Assembly (NCBI GenBank): GCA_041879295.1
Contig: CP047152.1
Coordinates: 5,585,501 to 5,649,500, forward strand
Source of the DNA: Pseudomonas putida
Lineage (GTDB): Bacteria > Pseudomonadota > Gammaproteobacteria > Pseudomonadales > Pseudomonadaceae
Direction: 5' to 3'
Length of the DNA stretch: 64,000 nt
Shown here: in pieces, positions 39,572-48,681 of the stretch
Layout of the letters: each line of letters starts with the position of its first letter
How positions within the stretch are numbered: position 1 is the stretch's first letter
The notes under the pieces: model-generated
Told to the model about the DNA's origin: nothing
The model's input: only the letters and a program-made list of their open reading frames with translations
Database searches by the model: none
Position numbers and translations under genes: made by a program

Positions 39572-39872
39572 GGTCGGCGAGCTCCAGAAAGAAATCGGGA
39601 GCACAGCATCGAGGATCAGGTAAGCGCTTTGAATGTGGGGTTCATGGAGCGCTTACCAAGCTCCGGCGCAAGGCAATTTGCCCATAAAACTAAGCCATAG
39701 CTGGTACCTGCGCGAAACCTATTGGATCAATTTTTGCCGAAGCCCATGAAAACGCAGGGAAAACCCCTGCCCTGAAAAACCACGATGCACACTTGTTGCG
39801 CCTGCCGTGGCAGCACTGGCTATTCTTTGCCCAGCCGCAGGAAGCGGCATTACCAGCAACAACGGAGTGTTC

Positions 39873-41363
39873 ATGTCCCTAGCCCTCGTCCACAGCCGCG
39901 CCCAGGTAGGCGTGCAGGCACCGGCGGTCAGCGTCGAAACCCACCTGACCAACGGCCTGCCTCATCTCACCCTGGTCGGCCTGCCGGAAACCACAGTCAA
40001 GGAAAGCAAGGACCGGGTGCGCAGCGCCATCGTCAACTCCGGGCTGAAGTACCCGCAGCGGCGCATTACCCAGAACCTCGCCCCCGCCGACCTGCCCAAG
40101 GATGGCGGCCGATATGACCTGGCCATTGCCCTGGGCATCCTTGCCGCCGACGGCCAGGTGCCGATTGCCACCCTGGCCGATATGGAATGCCTGGGCGAAC
40201 TGGCGCTGTCGGGGAAATTGCGGCCGGTGCAGGGCGTGCTGCCTGCGGCACTGGCGGCACGCGAGGCAGGCCGGGCGCTGGTGGTACCACGGGAAAATGC
40301 CGAGGAAGCCAGCCTAGCCGGCGGGTTGGTGGTGTATGCGGTGGGCCACCTGCTGGAGTTGGTCGCCCACCTGAACGGCCAGGTGCCGCTGCCGCCCTAC
40401 GCAGCCAACGGCCTGATCCTGCAGCAACGCCCCTACCCGGACCTGAGCGAAGTGCAGGGCCAACTGGCAGCCAAGCGTGCCTTGCTGCTGGCTGCGGCCG
40501 GGGCGCACAACCTGTTGTTCACCGGCCCCCCCGGCACCGGCAAGACCTTGCTCGCCAGCCGCCTGCCCGGGCTGCTTCCACCGCTGGACGAGCACGAAGC
40601 GCTGGAAGTGGCGGCAATCCAGTCGGTCAGCGGGAAAGCGCCGCTGAATAGCTGGCCACAGCGACCCTTTCGCCACCCCCATCACTCTGCGTCCGGCCCT
40701 GCGCTGGTTGGTGGCGGTAGCCGACCGCAACCAGGTGAAATCACGCTCGCCCATCACGGCGTGTTGTTTCTCGACGAACTTCCGGAGTTTGAGCGGCGCG
40801 TACTGGAAGTGCTTCGCGAGCCACTGGAGTCAGGTGAAATCGTGATTGCCCGTGCCCGCGACAAGGTGCGTTTCCCCGCGCGCTTCCAGTTGGTGGCGGC
40901 GATGAACCCCTGCCCTTGCGGCTACCTGGGCGACCCCACTGGCCGCTGCCGCTGCAGCACCGAGCAGATCGCGCGCTATCGCAACAAACTGTCCGGGCCA
41001 CTGCTGGACCGCATCGACCTGCACCTGACCGTGGCTCGCGAAAGCACTACGTTGAACAACCAGCCTAGCGGTGAAACCAGTGCCGATGTCGCCGTCAGGG
41101 TGGCTGAAGCGCGGGAGCTGCAGCACAGCCGACAAGGGTGTGCAAATGCATTTCTAGACCTTGAAGGTTTAAGGCACCACTGTGGGTTGGTAGCAGCGGA
41201 CCAAGTCTGGCTGGAAGGGGCCTGCGAGCGGCTGACCTTGTCGCTACGGGCGGCGCACCGGTTGTTGAAGGTGGCGCGGACGTTGGCGGACCTGGAGGGA
41301 TGCGAGACGATTGGCCGGACGCACCTGGCCGAGGCCCTGCAGTACCGGCCAGGGAGCAGTTAG
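39873..41363 (+). CDS. comM: ComM, Mg-chelatase-like AAA+ ATPase
   Basis: 496 residues from MSLALVHSRAQVGV (GGAG six bases upstream). The N-terminal Lon-like region, Walker A GPPGTGKT (about 218-225), Walker B-like LFLDELPEF, and a C-terminal VHAIYR/Mg-chelatase extension are all present. ComM is a hexameric helicase that extends recombination branches during natural transformation. This is the intact copy; a decayed 5' duplicate lies 5.5 kb upstream across the island. comM is a known integration hotspot in other genera. Confidence 0.95.
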   Translation: MSLALVHSRAQVGVQAPAVSVETHLTNGLPHLTLVGLPETTVKESKDRVRSAIVNSGLKYPQRRITQNLAPADLPKDGGRYDLAIALGILAADGQVPIATLADMECLGELALSGKLRPVQGVLPAALAAREAGRALVVPRENAEEASLAGGLVVYAVGHLLELVAHLNGQVPLPPYAANGLILQQRPYPDLSEVQGQLAAKRALLLAAAGAHNLLFTGPPGTGKTLLASRLPGLLPPLDEHEALEVAAIQSVSGKAPLNSWPQRPFRHPHHSASGPALVGGGSRPQPGEITLAHHGVLFLDELPEFERRVLEVLREPLESGEIVIARARDKVRFPARFQLVAAMNPCPCGYLGDPTGRCRCSTEQIARYRNKLSGPLLDRIDLHLTVARESTTLNNQPSGETSADVAVRVAEARELQHSRQGCANAFLDLEGLRHHCGLVAADQVWLEGACERLTLSLRAAHRLLKVARTLADLEGCETIGRTHLAEALQYRPGSS

Positions 41364-41395
41364 ATTGCCGGGCTGCTTTGCAGTCCCGAAACCGG

Positions 41396-41824
41396 TCAGG
41401 TAACCCTGTTCCGCCAGATGCATCCGGCAACTGAGTAAACCCCAGGCCCTGTCAAGGCCAAGCCGCCATAAAGCGCCACCAGTAACCAGGCAAACTGGCC
41501 CTGCTCCAGTGTCCAGTCCGGGTGCACCACCACCAGCGCCACCAGCAACACCGCCAGCACGGGCAGGCAAGCCAGACGTGCAGCGATCCCCAGTAGCAGC
41601 AGCAGTGGGCAAACCACCTCGGCAAACACAGTCAAGGCCAAGGTCAGGGTCGCGCCCAGGCCGAAGGGGTCTTCGATGCGCTGCAATTCCTCGCTCCAGT
41701 CCAACAGCTTGGGCAGGCCGTGAATGAACAGCAACAGCAAGGCAGCCGTTACCCGCATGAACAGCAGGCCGATGGCGGTCAGGGTTGGGGGATGGGGGTC
41801 GAGAAAGGGTTTCAAGCGTGGCAT
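41396..41824 (-). CDS. DoxX-family membrane protein
   Basis: 142 residues with four hydrophobic segments: MRVTAALLLLFIHGLPKL, LTLALTVFAEVVCPLLLLLG, LACLPVLAVLLVALVVV and FAWLLVALYGGLALTG. The pattern GLPKL...FAEVVCP fits DoxX/YphA family proteins, linked to thiosulfate oxidation or sulfur/redox stress. Function here unknown. Converges with comM. Confidence 0.85.
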   Translation of the reverse strand: MPRLKPFLDPHPPTLTAIGLLFMRVTAALLLLFIHGLPKLLDWSEELQRIEDPFGLGATLTLALTVFAEVVCPLLLLLGIAARLACLPVLAVLLVALVVVHPDWTLEQGQFAWLLVALYGGLALTGPGVYSVAGCIWRNRVT

Positions 41825-41940
41825 GGCAAGGGGCTCGCTAATCGATCAACCTGCGGAGCATTGCGCATTTATCCAGAGATTGATTGCGCAGGTGTGCTGT
41901 GAGGGGTCTTAAAGCGTAAGGCCTCTTCGCGGGCTTAACC

Positions 41941-42309
41941 TCACTGACCGCCGGCCAAAGCCTCTTCAACCACCTTCAGCAGCACCTCTTCAGAAAACGG
42001 CTTGCCCAGGCAGGCCAGTGCCCCAAGGCCCATCGCTGCCCGTACCGAGCCATCGTCCCAATGTGCCGACATGCAGATCACCGGCAAGCGCCACCCCCGC
42101 TGTGCCAGCTCACGCTGTACCTCCAGCCCGCTCATCCCCGGCATCTTCAGGTCAAGCAACACACAGCCCGCCTCGCCCGCCAGTGGCGAGGCCAGGAAGG
42201 CGTCCGCGGCGGAAAACGACAAGGTCTCGAACCCCGCCGAGCGCAGCAGGTTGGCCAGGCTTTTGCGCACCGAGGCATCGTCGTCGACGATGCACACCAC
42301 TCTGCTCAT
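41941..42309 (-). CDS. Receiver-only response regulator
   Basis: 122 residues, a single CheY-like domain: acidic pocket VDDDAS, phosphoacceptor D53 (LLDLKMPG), signalling serine in ICMSAH, and K in LGKPFS. No output domain. The start overlaps the stop of the upstream triple-domain regulator by 4 bp, so the two are co-expressed. It may act as a phosphate sink or competitor for the large sensor kinase. A half REP abuts its stop. Confidence 0.88.
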   Translation of the reverse strand: MSRVVCIVDDDASVRKSLANLLRSAGFETLSFSAADAFLASPLAGEAGCVLLDLKMPGMSGLEVQRELAQRGWRLPVICMSAHWDDGSVRAAMGLGALACLGKPFSEEVLLKVVEEALAGGQ

Positions 42310-43298
42310 GCGCTGCCCAGGCTCTCAGACCGCGCGCCGAGAAGGTTGTGCATGGCCGCAAGCTCCAGCAACGAGCGGGACTGCATCTTGTTCATGATGT
42401 TCTTCTTGTGCACCTTGGTCGTCACCTCACTGGTGCCGATCTGCCTGGCAATCTGCTTGTGCGACAAGCCGCCTACCACCAGCGAGAAGACCTGGCGCTC
42501 ACGCTGAGTCAGGCGCTGGTACTTTTCCTCGACCTGCCGCGCATGGAGCCACTTGCGGCCTTCGGCCACGGCACGGGCGCGCACTGTCTGCAACAAGGTC
42601 AGCAACTGGTCTTCATCGAACGGCTTGGTCAGGAACTCCACCGCTCCGGCGCGCATGGCCTGGACTGTCATCGGGATGGTGCCGAAGCCGGTCATGAACA
42701 CGATCGGCCAGGGCAGCGCCAGCCGGCACAGCGCATCCTGTACCTCCAGGCCGCTTGTACCCGGCAAGTGCATGTCCAGCAGCAGGCAGGCACAGGGGGT
42801 TTCCAGGCGGGCCTCGAACAGAGCCTCGGCGCTGGCAAACAAGTGATGCGGGATGTCCTGCGAGCGCAACAGCCGGCCCAAAGCGGTGCGCACCGACGGG
42901 TCGTCATCCACGACCAGCACCGGCACGTTCACGCGCTCATCGAGCGGCTCGACAGCCTCGGCCATGGTGTGCAGCAACGACCCACCCAGTGCCTGACCCG
43001 GCACCTCGAGGCTGATCTGCGCGGCCAGACGGTAGCCCCGGCGCGGCACGGTCTGGATCAGGCCGCGGTCGCCAAAGGCCTTGCGCAGCAAGGACACCTG
43101 CACCTGCAAGTTATTGTCCTCAACCACCGTACCAGCCCACACCTGACTGAACAGCTCGTCCTTGCCGACCACGCGGCCCCTGGCCCTGATCAGCGTGGCC
43201 AGCACTTCGAAAGCACGCCCCCCCAACAGGATCGGCTTGCCGTCGACATAGACTTCGCGCCGCTCCAGCGACACCAGGGCATTGCCTATTCGGATCAT
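42306..43298 (-). CDS. Response regulator with winged-helix, receiver and LuxR-type HTH domains
   Basis: 330 residues from MIRIGNALVSL (GAGGA just upstream). Residues 1-93 form an OmpR/CadC-type winged helix (LLGGRAFEVLATLIRARGR, VQVSLLRKAFGD, TVPRRGYRL). Residues 126-240 are a FixJ/NarL-class receiver with acidic DDD 131-133, D175 and K225. Residues 262-318 are a LuxR-type HTH (LTQRERQVFSLVVGGLSHKQ). Two different DNA-binding domains flanking one receiver is an uncommon layout. It is divergent from the sensor kinase gene (238 bp), which is presumably its partner. Confidence 0.9.
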   Translation of the reverse strand: MIRIGNALVSLERREVYVDGKPILLGGRAFEVLATLIRARGRVVGKDELFSQVWAGTVVEDNNLQVQVSLLRKAFGDRGLIQTVPRRGYRLAAQISLEVPGQALGGSLLHTMAEAVEPLDERVNVPVLVVDDDPSVRTALGRLLRSQDIPHHLFASAEALFEARLETPCACLLLDMHLPGTSGLEVQDALCRLALPWPIVFMTGFGTIPMTVQAMRAGAVEFLTKPFDEDQLLTLLQTVRARAVAEGRKWLHARQVEEKYQRLTQRERQVFSLVVGGLSHKQIARQIGTSEVTTKVHKKNIMNKMQSRSLLELAAMHNLLGARSESLGSA

Positions 43299-43536
43299 GG
43301 CTTCCTCGCGCGGGCACGGGCGTTTTCGCTGCATGGGCAGCCTAAGCCAGCATACGCATTCAGACAATTATCCCGAGGGATAGGTTGGCCTGAGGACTAT
43401 ACAAAAGCCCGCCAACCCTCAGGGGACGATAACGGACAACAGCGTGCCCGTTCCTGCCAAGCAGGCTGTATCCCGCATTCATGCTGGGCCCGCTGCGTAT
43501 ACTCGCGCCTCAGGATGTCGCTAGCGGGGGTGCTTT

Positions 43537-46500
43537 ATGCTCGATGAACGCCTTGCCCACAGGCCCATCGATTACGATCAGTCAATCGACGAAGGCTGGC
43601 TGAACCAGTGCGAGATCAGCGCGCTGGGCCAGGAAGGTGAACTCAGCTATTTCCGCCTGCGCGACCCAGCCACAAATCAGGCTTGGATTGCCGTGCGCGC
43701 CCCGCTCGAGGCCCCTACCGCCTGTCAGCGCCTGGAACGTGACTACCGCCTGCAACTGGACCCGCAATGGGCTGTGATCCCCTCTGCGTTCGTGCGCTCG
43801 GCTGAGGGCCCATTGCTGGTGTACCCGGCCGTGCGCTCAGTCGCCGACCTGATCGCGGAAGGCCCTGCGGCGCTGGAGCCGTTTCTCGACATCGCGGTGA
43901 ACGCCTCCCTCGCGTTGGCGCAAGCGCACGAAGCCAATGTGCTGCACGGTACACTGCAGCCCGGGCATGTGTGCCTGGGCGCCCACCAGCGGGTGCGACT
44001 GGGCTTCTTTCGCGCCGACCCGGCAGAGCGGATCAGCGAACAGGGCACCCCGCTCGGCAATTGGGCCTACCTGGCACCGGAACAGGTTTGCCCGCACGGT
44101 AGCACCAGCGACCGACGCAGTGACATCTATGCCCTGGGCGCGATCCTCTACCAGTTATTGCTGGGCGAGCTGCCACTGGCCGGGCGTGACACCCAGCACT
44201 GGCGACAGCTGCATGCGGGTGTGAAGCCGCGTGCGGCCTGCGAAGTGGACAGCAACGTGCCGCCACCCCTCAGCCTCATCCTGGCAAAGGCCTTGGCCAA
44301 AGAGCCGGACGCCCGCTACCAGAGCGCGCGCGCCCTTGCAGTGGACTTGGCTCACTGCCAGCGGCAGTGGGCCGCCCACAAAATCCTGGCACCCTTCACG
44401 CCAGGTTGCGCCGACCCGGTAGCGCCTGGCCGCGCACGCCTGTACGGCCGCGGCGCCGAGCAAAAGGCCATTACCCTGCTGCTCAGGGCCTTGCATCGCC
44501 ATAGCAAACCACAAGCCCTGGTCATCAACGGCGCTGCTGGCATGGGCAAGTCGAGCCTTGTCGAAGCAGCGCTCAAGGTCAACGCTGAAGGTTACTGGGC
44601 CGTCGGCAAGTGCAACAGCCAAGCCCAAGCTGTGCCCTACACGCCCTGGATCGAAGTACTCGGCGCCCTGACCACCCAGTTGCTGGCCAAGAACAGTCAG
44701 GACCTCGACACCCTGCGCCGCGAAATCCTGCGCCGCATCAAAGGTCATGGCCGCCTGCTCGGCAAGCTGGCCCCGGACCTGCAACTGATTCTCGGCCCAC
44801 TGCCCCAATTACCCGCCAAGCCCACGCGCCTTGCGCTGCAGAAGGAACTGCACGCGATCATTGAATTCCTGCAGGTTTTCACCCGGCCTGGCCAACCGCT
44901 GGTGCTGTTCTTTGACGACCTGCAATGGGCCGACGACGCCACCCGACAACTGTTGGCCCAACTGCTGGCTGAAGCGCCGGCCAACCTGCTGCTGATTTTT
45001 ACCCGGTGCAACGATACGCCCACCACCAGCGCACCGCTGGCCATACCTGCAACGGTGCGCAGCACCACGCTGAACCTGCGGCCGCTGGCCGTTGGAGCGG
45101 TGGCCGAGCTGATTGGCGAGCGCTACCACGTTGCCCCCGAGGAGGCATTTCAGCTAGCCGAACTGGTGCACGACAAAACGGCGGGCAACCCGTTTTTCAT
45201 CAACCAGATCCTCAGGGCCATGGTCGAGGACCAGCTGTTCATCTTCGACACCCAGGCCATGCGCTGGTCGTGGTGCCTGCAGGCTGTGGCCCGGCACTGC
45301 TATTCCGACAATGTGGCCGACCTGATGGTCCACCGCCTGGGGCGCCTGCCAGCACCGCAACGCGACCTTGTGCGGGTCGTCAGCGCGGCGGGCAGCCACT
45401 GCGATGAGCGCCTGCTTCGCCAGCTGCTCGCCCAGCCGCCAGGCGAACCGTTGAAAACCTTGATTGGCGCCGGCTTCGTGCAACCGGGCCAGAACGGCTT
45501 GGGCTTTACTCATGACCGGGTGATGGAGGCCGCTTATGCACTAACGCCCGAGCACGAGCGCGCCTCGCTGCATGCACGCATCGCCCTGGCCATGCGCCAG
45601 GCTTGGCCAGACTACATGCAGGAGGGGCTGTTCGAGCTCGCCAGCCAGCTGCAACGTGCCGCCCCCTGCGGGTTTACAGCGGATGACTGCGAAGCGTTCC
45701 TGCAGCTTTTACGCGAGGCCGCATCACGCGCACGCGACGCCGGCGCCTTCGAGCAGGCCGCAGGCTACCTGCACACCGCCGAGCAGTTGCTGCACCACGG
45801 CGCCACGCTTGAAAGCCGCGTCACGCATGGCTTTGCCATCGCCTGCATGGCGACGGAGTGCGACATGCAACTGTCACGAACGATCGCGGCCGAGGCACGC
45901 CTCACTGAATGCAGACAGCGTGCCCGCTCGGCGTTGGAGCAGGCGCGAGCGTGCCGGCTGCAGGCACTGCTGTATACCTTGCGCGGTGACTATCAGGCAG
46001 CCATCGACAGCGCCCTGAGCGGCCTGGACTTACTGGGTATAAGCCCGGTGCGGGGCGTCGACTGGCAACAGGTCGAGGCCAGTCACGCCCATGTACAGGC
46101 GTTGGTCGAACAGAAAGGTCGGCATTGCCTGGAGTCGCTACCGCGCACCGAATCGGAGGAAGTGACGGTTGCCATCAGCCTGCTGGCCACCCTGTCATCA
46201 TCGTTCTTCGTGAAGGATGACATCTGCTTCCTGCACCTGGCCAAGCTGATGGAAATGTCGCTGCTGCACGGCGTTGCCCCAGGTAGCACCTACGGCATGG
46301 CCTGGTACGGGGTGATGATTGCCGAACGTTTCGGCGCTTACCATGATGGCCATGCCTGTTGCCTGGCCGCGCTCAAGCTGATCGAGCGACACGGTTTCGA
46401 AGCTGATTTGACCAGTGCGCTGCTGGCCCTGGACCAGGTCAGCGCCTGGACCTCACCCATGGAATTCGCCCGACGTACCACGTTGGATGCCATCGACTCG

Positions 46501-48585
46501 GCGCGCCTGAGCGGCGACCTGGCGATGAGCTGCTACGCCTGCAACCATCTGGTATCAGATTCGCTGTTCATGGGCCGCTACCTGCCGGACGTGGTCGAGG
46601 AAGTGGCGCAAGGCCTGGCCACTGTGCGTCACCACGGCTACCGCGATGTCGAGCAGATCCTGCAGGCCCAGCAAGCGTTCGTCGCCAACCTGAGTGGCCT
46701 GCCCTGCCCGGCCCCGGCCGCCCCCTCCAGGTCGCCCACCACGCGGTTCTTCCAACACCTGTTCGCCGCCATGTGCGCCTTTTACATGGGCAATATCCCG
46801 AAGGCCATGCGCGACCTGGCATTGGCCGGTGACAACAGCTGGGCGGCACCGGCGCACATCAACCTGGCCGACTATCATCTGTTCCGCGGCCTGGCCTTGG
46901 GCAGCCCCGAAGCCCACGGCAGCCTTGCCGACAAGCTGCGCGAGCTACAGGCCCTGCGCGAGCGCTTCAGCCGCTGGGCCGGCTTCAACCCGGCCACCTT
47001 CCGCAGCAAGCAGTTGCTGATCGAAGGCGTCATCGCCAAGCTCGAAGGCGACGGCCTGGGCGCGATCCGCTGCTTCGACCAGGCGCAAATTGCCGCCACC
47101 GCTGCCGGTTTCATCCACGAGCAGGCACTGGCCCATGAACAGCTGGCCGAGGTGTGCATCCCCAACGGCCTGATCTCCGGCGCCAACCTGCACCTGCGCA
47201 TCGCTCGCGACTGCTTCCATATCTGGGGCGCGACCGGCAAGGTGCACCAGCTTGAGACATTGCATCCGTTTCTACGCACCCAACCGATTCAGGAGACCTA
47301 TCGCGCCACCCACCAGGCCAAGCTGGACCTCGAAGCCGGCATAGAAGCTGCGCGGGCACTGTCCGAGGAAGTGCTGCTCGAAGGCCTGATCGAAACCCTG
47401 ATGGGCCATCTGACCCAGCACTCCGGTGCCGATCGCGGCGTGTTGCTGATTGTAAGCGGCGCCGAATTCCAGATGGCTGCCCTGGCCCACATCGACGACG
47501 CCGGGCTGCACGTGAGCATGGACAACTGCCAGAAGTTCATGACCCAGGCACCGCTGTCAGTCATCAACGCCACCATGCGCACCCGCAAACCGCTGGTGCT
47601 CAACGATGCCCTTGATGAGTGCCCTGAGGCCTTCCGCCAACAACTGCAGGCACGCAACGCCCGCTCGGTGCTGTGCCTGCCGCTGGTGATCCAGGGCGTG
47701 CTGATCGGCCTGGTGTACCTGGAAAACCGTCTTGTGCCGAACCTGTTCGGCAGTCAGCGCCTGGCCATGCTGGAGATCCTCGCCTCTCAGGCGGCGGTGT
47801 CGCTACAAACGGCCAAGTTCTACACGCGCCTGGCCGAGGAGAACCAGATCCGCGCACAGATGGAGGCTGAGTTGCGCCGCTCGCGTGCGGAACTGGCGCG
47901 CAGTGCGCACTTGCAGGCGATGAATGAGCTGTCAGCGTCCATCGCTCACGAGATCAGCCAACCGCTCCTGGGCATCGCCTCCAATGCCGCGGCCAGCCTG
48001 CGCTGGCTGAAACGCGCCAAACCCGACCTGGAAGAAGCGATTGCCGGCCTGGAAGATATCCGCAACGACAGCGAACGGGCCGGCAACATCGTGCGGGCGC
48101 TACGGTCCTTGGCCAAGCAGTCGCCGATGCAACTCAAGGCAGTGAAGCTGGACGAATTGATCCGCGAGGTGGTGCGCCTGACCTCGGCCGATGCCGCCAA
48201 GGGCAAGGTGAATGTGCAGACGCAGCTACAGGCCGGGGTCTGCGTGACAGCCGACCCGGTGCAGTTGCAGCAGCTGGTGTTCAACCTGATTACCAATGCT
48301 CTGGAAGCATTGGCTGGGTATCGCAGTGACGGGGTGCTGAAGATTGGATCGGCGGTGGTCAAGGATGGGGTGGAAATCTGCGTGGACGACAACGGACCGG
48401 GGATCGTAGCGGACGAGCGGGAGCGTGTATTCGATGCGTTTCATACCACCAAGACCGGTGGCATGGGGATGGGCTTGGCGATCTGCAGTTCGGTGGCTCA
48501 GGCCCACGGCGGGCAGTTGCAGGCGCTGGTGTCGCAGTTGGGTGGATGCCGGATTCGCTTCTTTCTGCCTGTGAGTCACTCATAA
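43537..48585 (+). CDS. Trifunctional pseudokinase / AAA ATPase / GAF sensor histidine kinase
   Basis: 1682 residues, no membrane segment. Residues about 15-290: Ser/Thr-kinase fold with APEQ and SDIYALG intact, but the catalytic loop is HGTLQPGHV (137-145; HRD Asp replaced by Thr139), the DFG position is GFF (156-158) and the VAIK lysine is Arg, so it looks catalytically dead. Residues about 305-680: AAA/STAND ATPase with Walker A GAAGMGKSS (332-340) and Walker B LFFDDLQW (D460, D461). Residues 680-1270: TPR-like helices. GAF 1275-1430. HisKA with H1471 (SIAHEISQPL), HATPase N-box N1583 and G-boxes DDNGPGI and GMGMGLA. Confidence 0.92.
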   Translation: MLDERLAHRPIDYDQSIDEGWLNQCEISALGQEGELSYFRLRDPATNQAWIAVRAPLEAPTACQRLERDYRLQLDPQWAVIPSAFVRSAEGPLLVYPAVRSVADLIAEGPAALEPFLDIAVNASLALAQAHEANVLHGTLQPGHVCLGAHQRVRLGFFRADPAERISEQGTPLGNWAYLAPEQVCPHGSTSDRRSDIYALGAILYQLLLGELPLAGRDTQHWRQLHAGVKPRAACEVDSNVPPPLSLILAKALAKEPDARYQSARALAVDLAHCQRQWAAHKILAPFTPGCADPVAPGRARLYGRGAEQKAITLLLRALHRHSKPQALVINGAAGMGKSSLVEAALKVNAEGYWAVGKCNSQAQAVPYTPWIEVLGALTTQLLAKNSQDLDTLRREILRRIKGHGRLLGKLAPDLQLILGPLPQLPAKPTRLALQKELHAIIEFLQVFTRPGQPLVLFFDDLQWADDATRQLLAQLLAEAPANLLLIFTRCNDTPTTSAPLAIPATVRSTTLNLRPLAVGAVAELIGERYHVAPEEAFQLAELVHDKTAGNPFFINQILRAMVEDQLFIFDTQAMRWSWCLQAVARHCYSDNVADLMVHRLGRLPAPQRDLVRVVSAAGSHCDERLLRQLLAQPPGEPLKTLIGAGFVQPGQNGLGFTHDRVMEAAYALTPEHERASLHARIALAMRQAWPDYMQEGLFELASQLQRAAPCGFTADDCEAFLQLLREAASRARDAGAFEQAAGYLHTAEQLLHHGATLESRVTHGFAIACMATECDMQLSRTIAAEARLTECRQRARSALEQARACRLQALLYTLRGDYQAAIDSALSGLDLLGISPVRGVDWQQVEASHAHVQALVEQKGRHCLESLPRTESEEVTVAISLLATLSSSFFVKDDICFLHLAKLMEMSLLHGVAPGSTYGMAWYGVMIAERFGAYHDGHACCLAALKLIERHGFEADLTSALLALDQVSAWTSPMEFARRTTLDAIDSARLSGDLAMSCYACNHLVSDSLFMGRYLPDVVEEVAQGLATVRHHGYRDVEQILQAQQAFVANLSGLPCPAPAAPSRSPTTRFFQHLFAAMCAFYMGNIPKAMRDLALAGDNSWAAPAHINLADYHLFRGLALGSPEAHGSLADKLRELQALRERFSRWAGFNPATFRSKQLLIEGVIAKLEGDGLGAIRCFDQAQIAATAAGFIHEQALAHEQLAEVCIPNGLISGANLHLRIARDCFHIWGATGKVHQLETLHPFLRTQPIQETYRATHQAKLDLEAGIEAARALSEEVLLEGLIETLMGHLTQHSGADRGVLLIVSGAEFQMAALAHIDDAGLHVSMDNCQKFMTQAPLSVINATMRTRKPLVLNDALDECPEAFRQQLQARNARSVLCLPLVIQGVLIGLVYLENRLVPNLFGSQRLAMLEILASQAAVSLQTAKFYTRLAEENQIRAQMEAELRRSRAELARSAHLQAMNELSASIAHEISQPLLGIASNAAASLRWLKRAKPDLEEAIAGLEDIRNDSERAGNIVRALRSLAKQSPMQLKAVKLDELIREVVRLTSADAAKGKVNVQTQLQAGVCVTADPVQLQQLVFNLITNALEALAGYRSDGVLKIGSAVVKDGVEICVDDNGPGIVADERERVFDAFHTTKTGGMGMGLAICSSVAQAHGGQLQALVSQLGGCRIRFFLPVSHS

Positions 48586-48590
48586 CCTGT

Positions 48591-48672
48591 GCCGGCCTCT
48601 TCGCGGGTAAACCCGCTCCTACAGTCGGCGCAGCCATGGTAGGGGCGGGTTTACCCGCGAAGAGGCCGATAC
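48591..48672. repeat. REP inverted pair
   Basis: CCTCTTCGCGGGTAAACCCG and GGGGCGGGTTTACCCGCGAA facing each other between the sensor kinase and hydrolase genes. Confidence 0.85.
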
Positions 48673-48681
48673 AGGTTTACA

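Larger units (their letters stand above)
37616..39656 (-). mobile_element. Complete IS66-family insertion sequence without tnpA
   Basis: 2041 bp bounded by terminal inverted repeats that begin GTAAGCGCTCCAT at each end (second position differences start after base 13) and flanked by a perfect 8-bp target duplication, CAAGCTCC, at 37608-37615 and 39657-39664. Eight base pairs is the IS66 hallmark. It carries tnpB and tnpC on the minus strand; only 85 bp separate tnpB from the right end, so tnpA is absent. A second inverted copy of the terminal bases (GTAAGCGCT, 39620-39628) lies just inside the right end. Confidence 0.93.
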
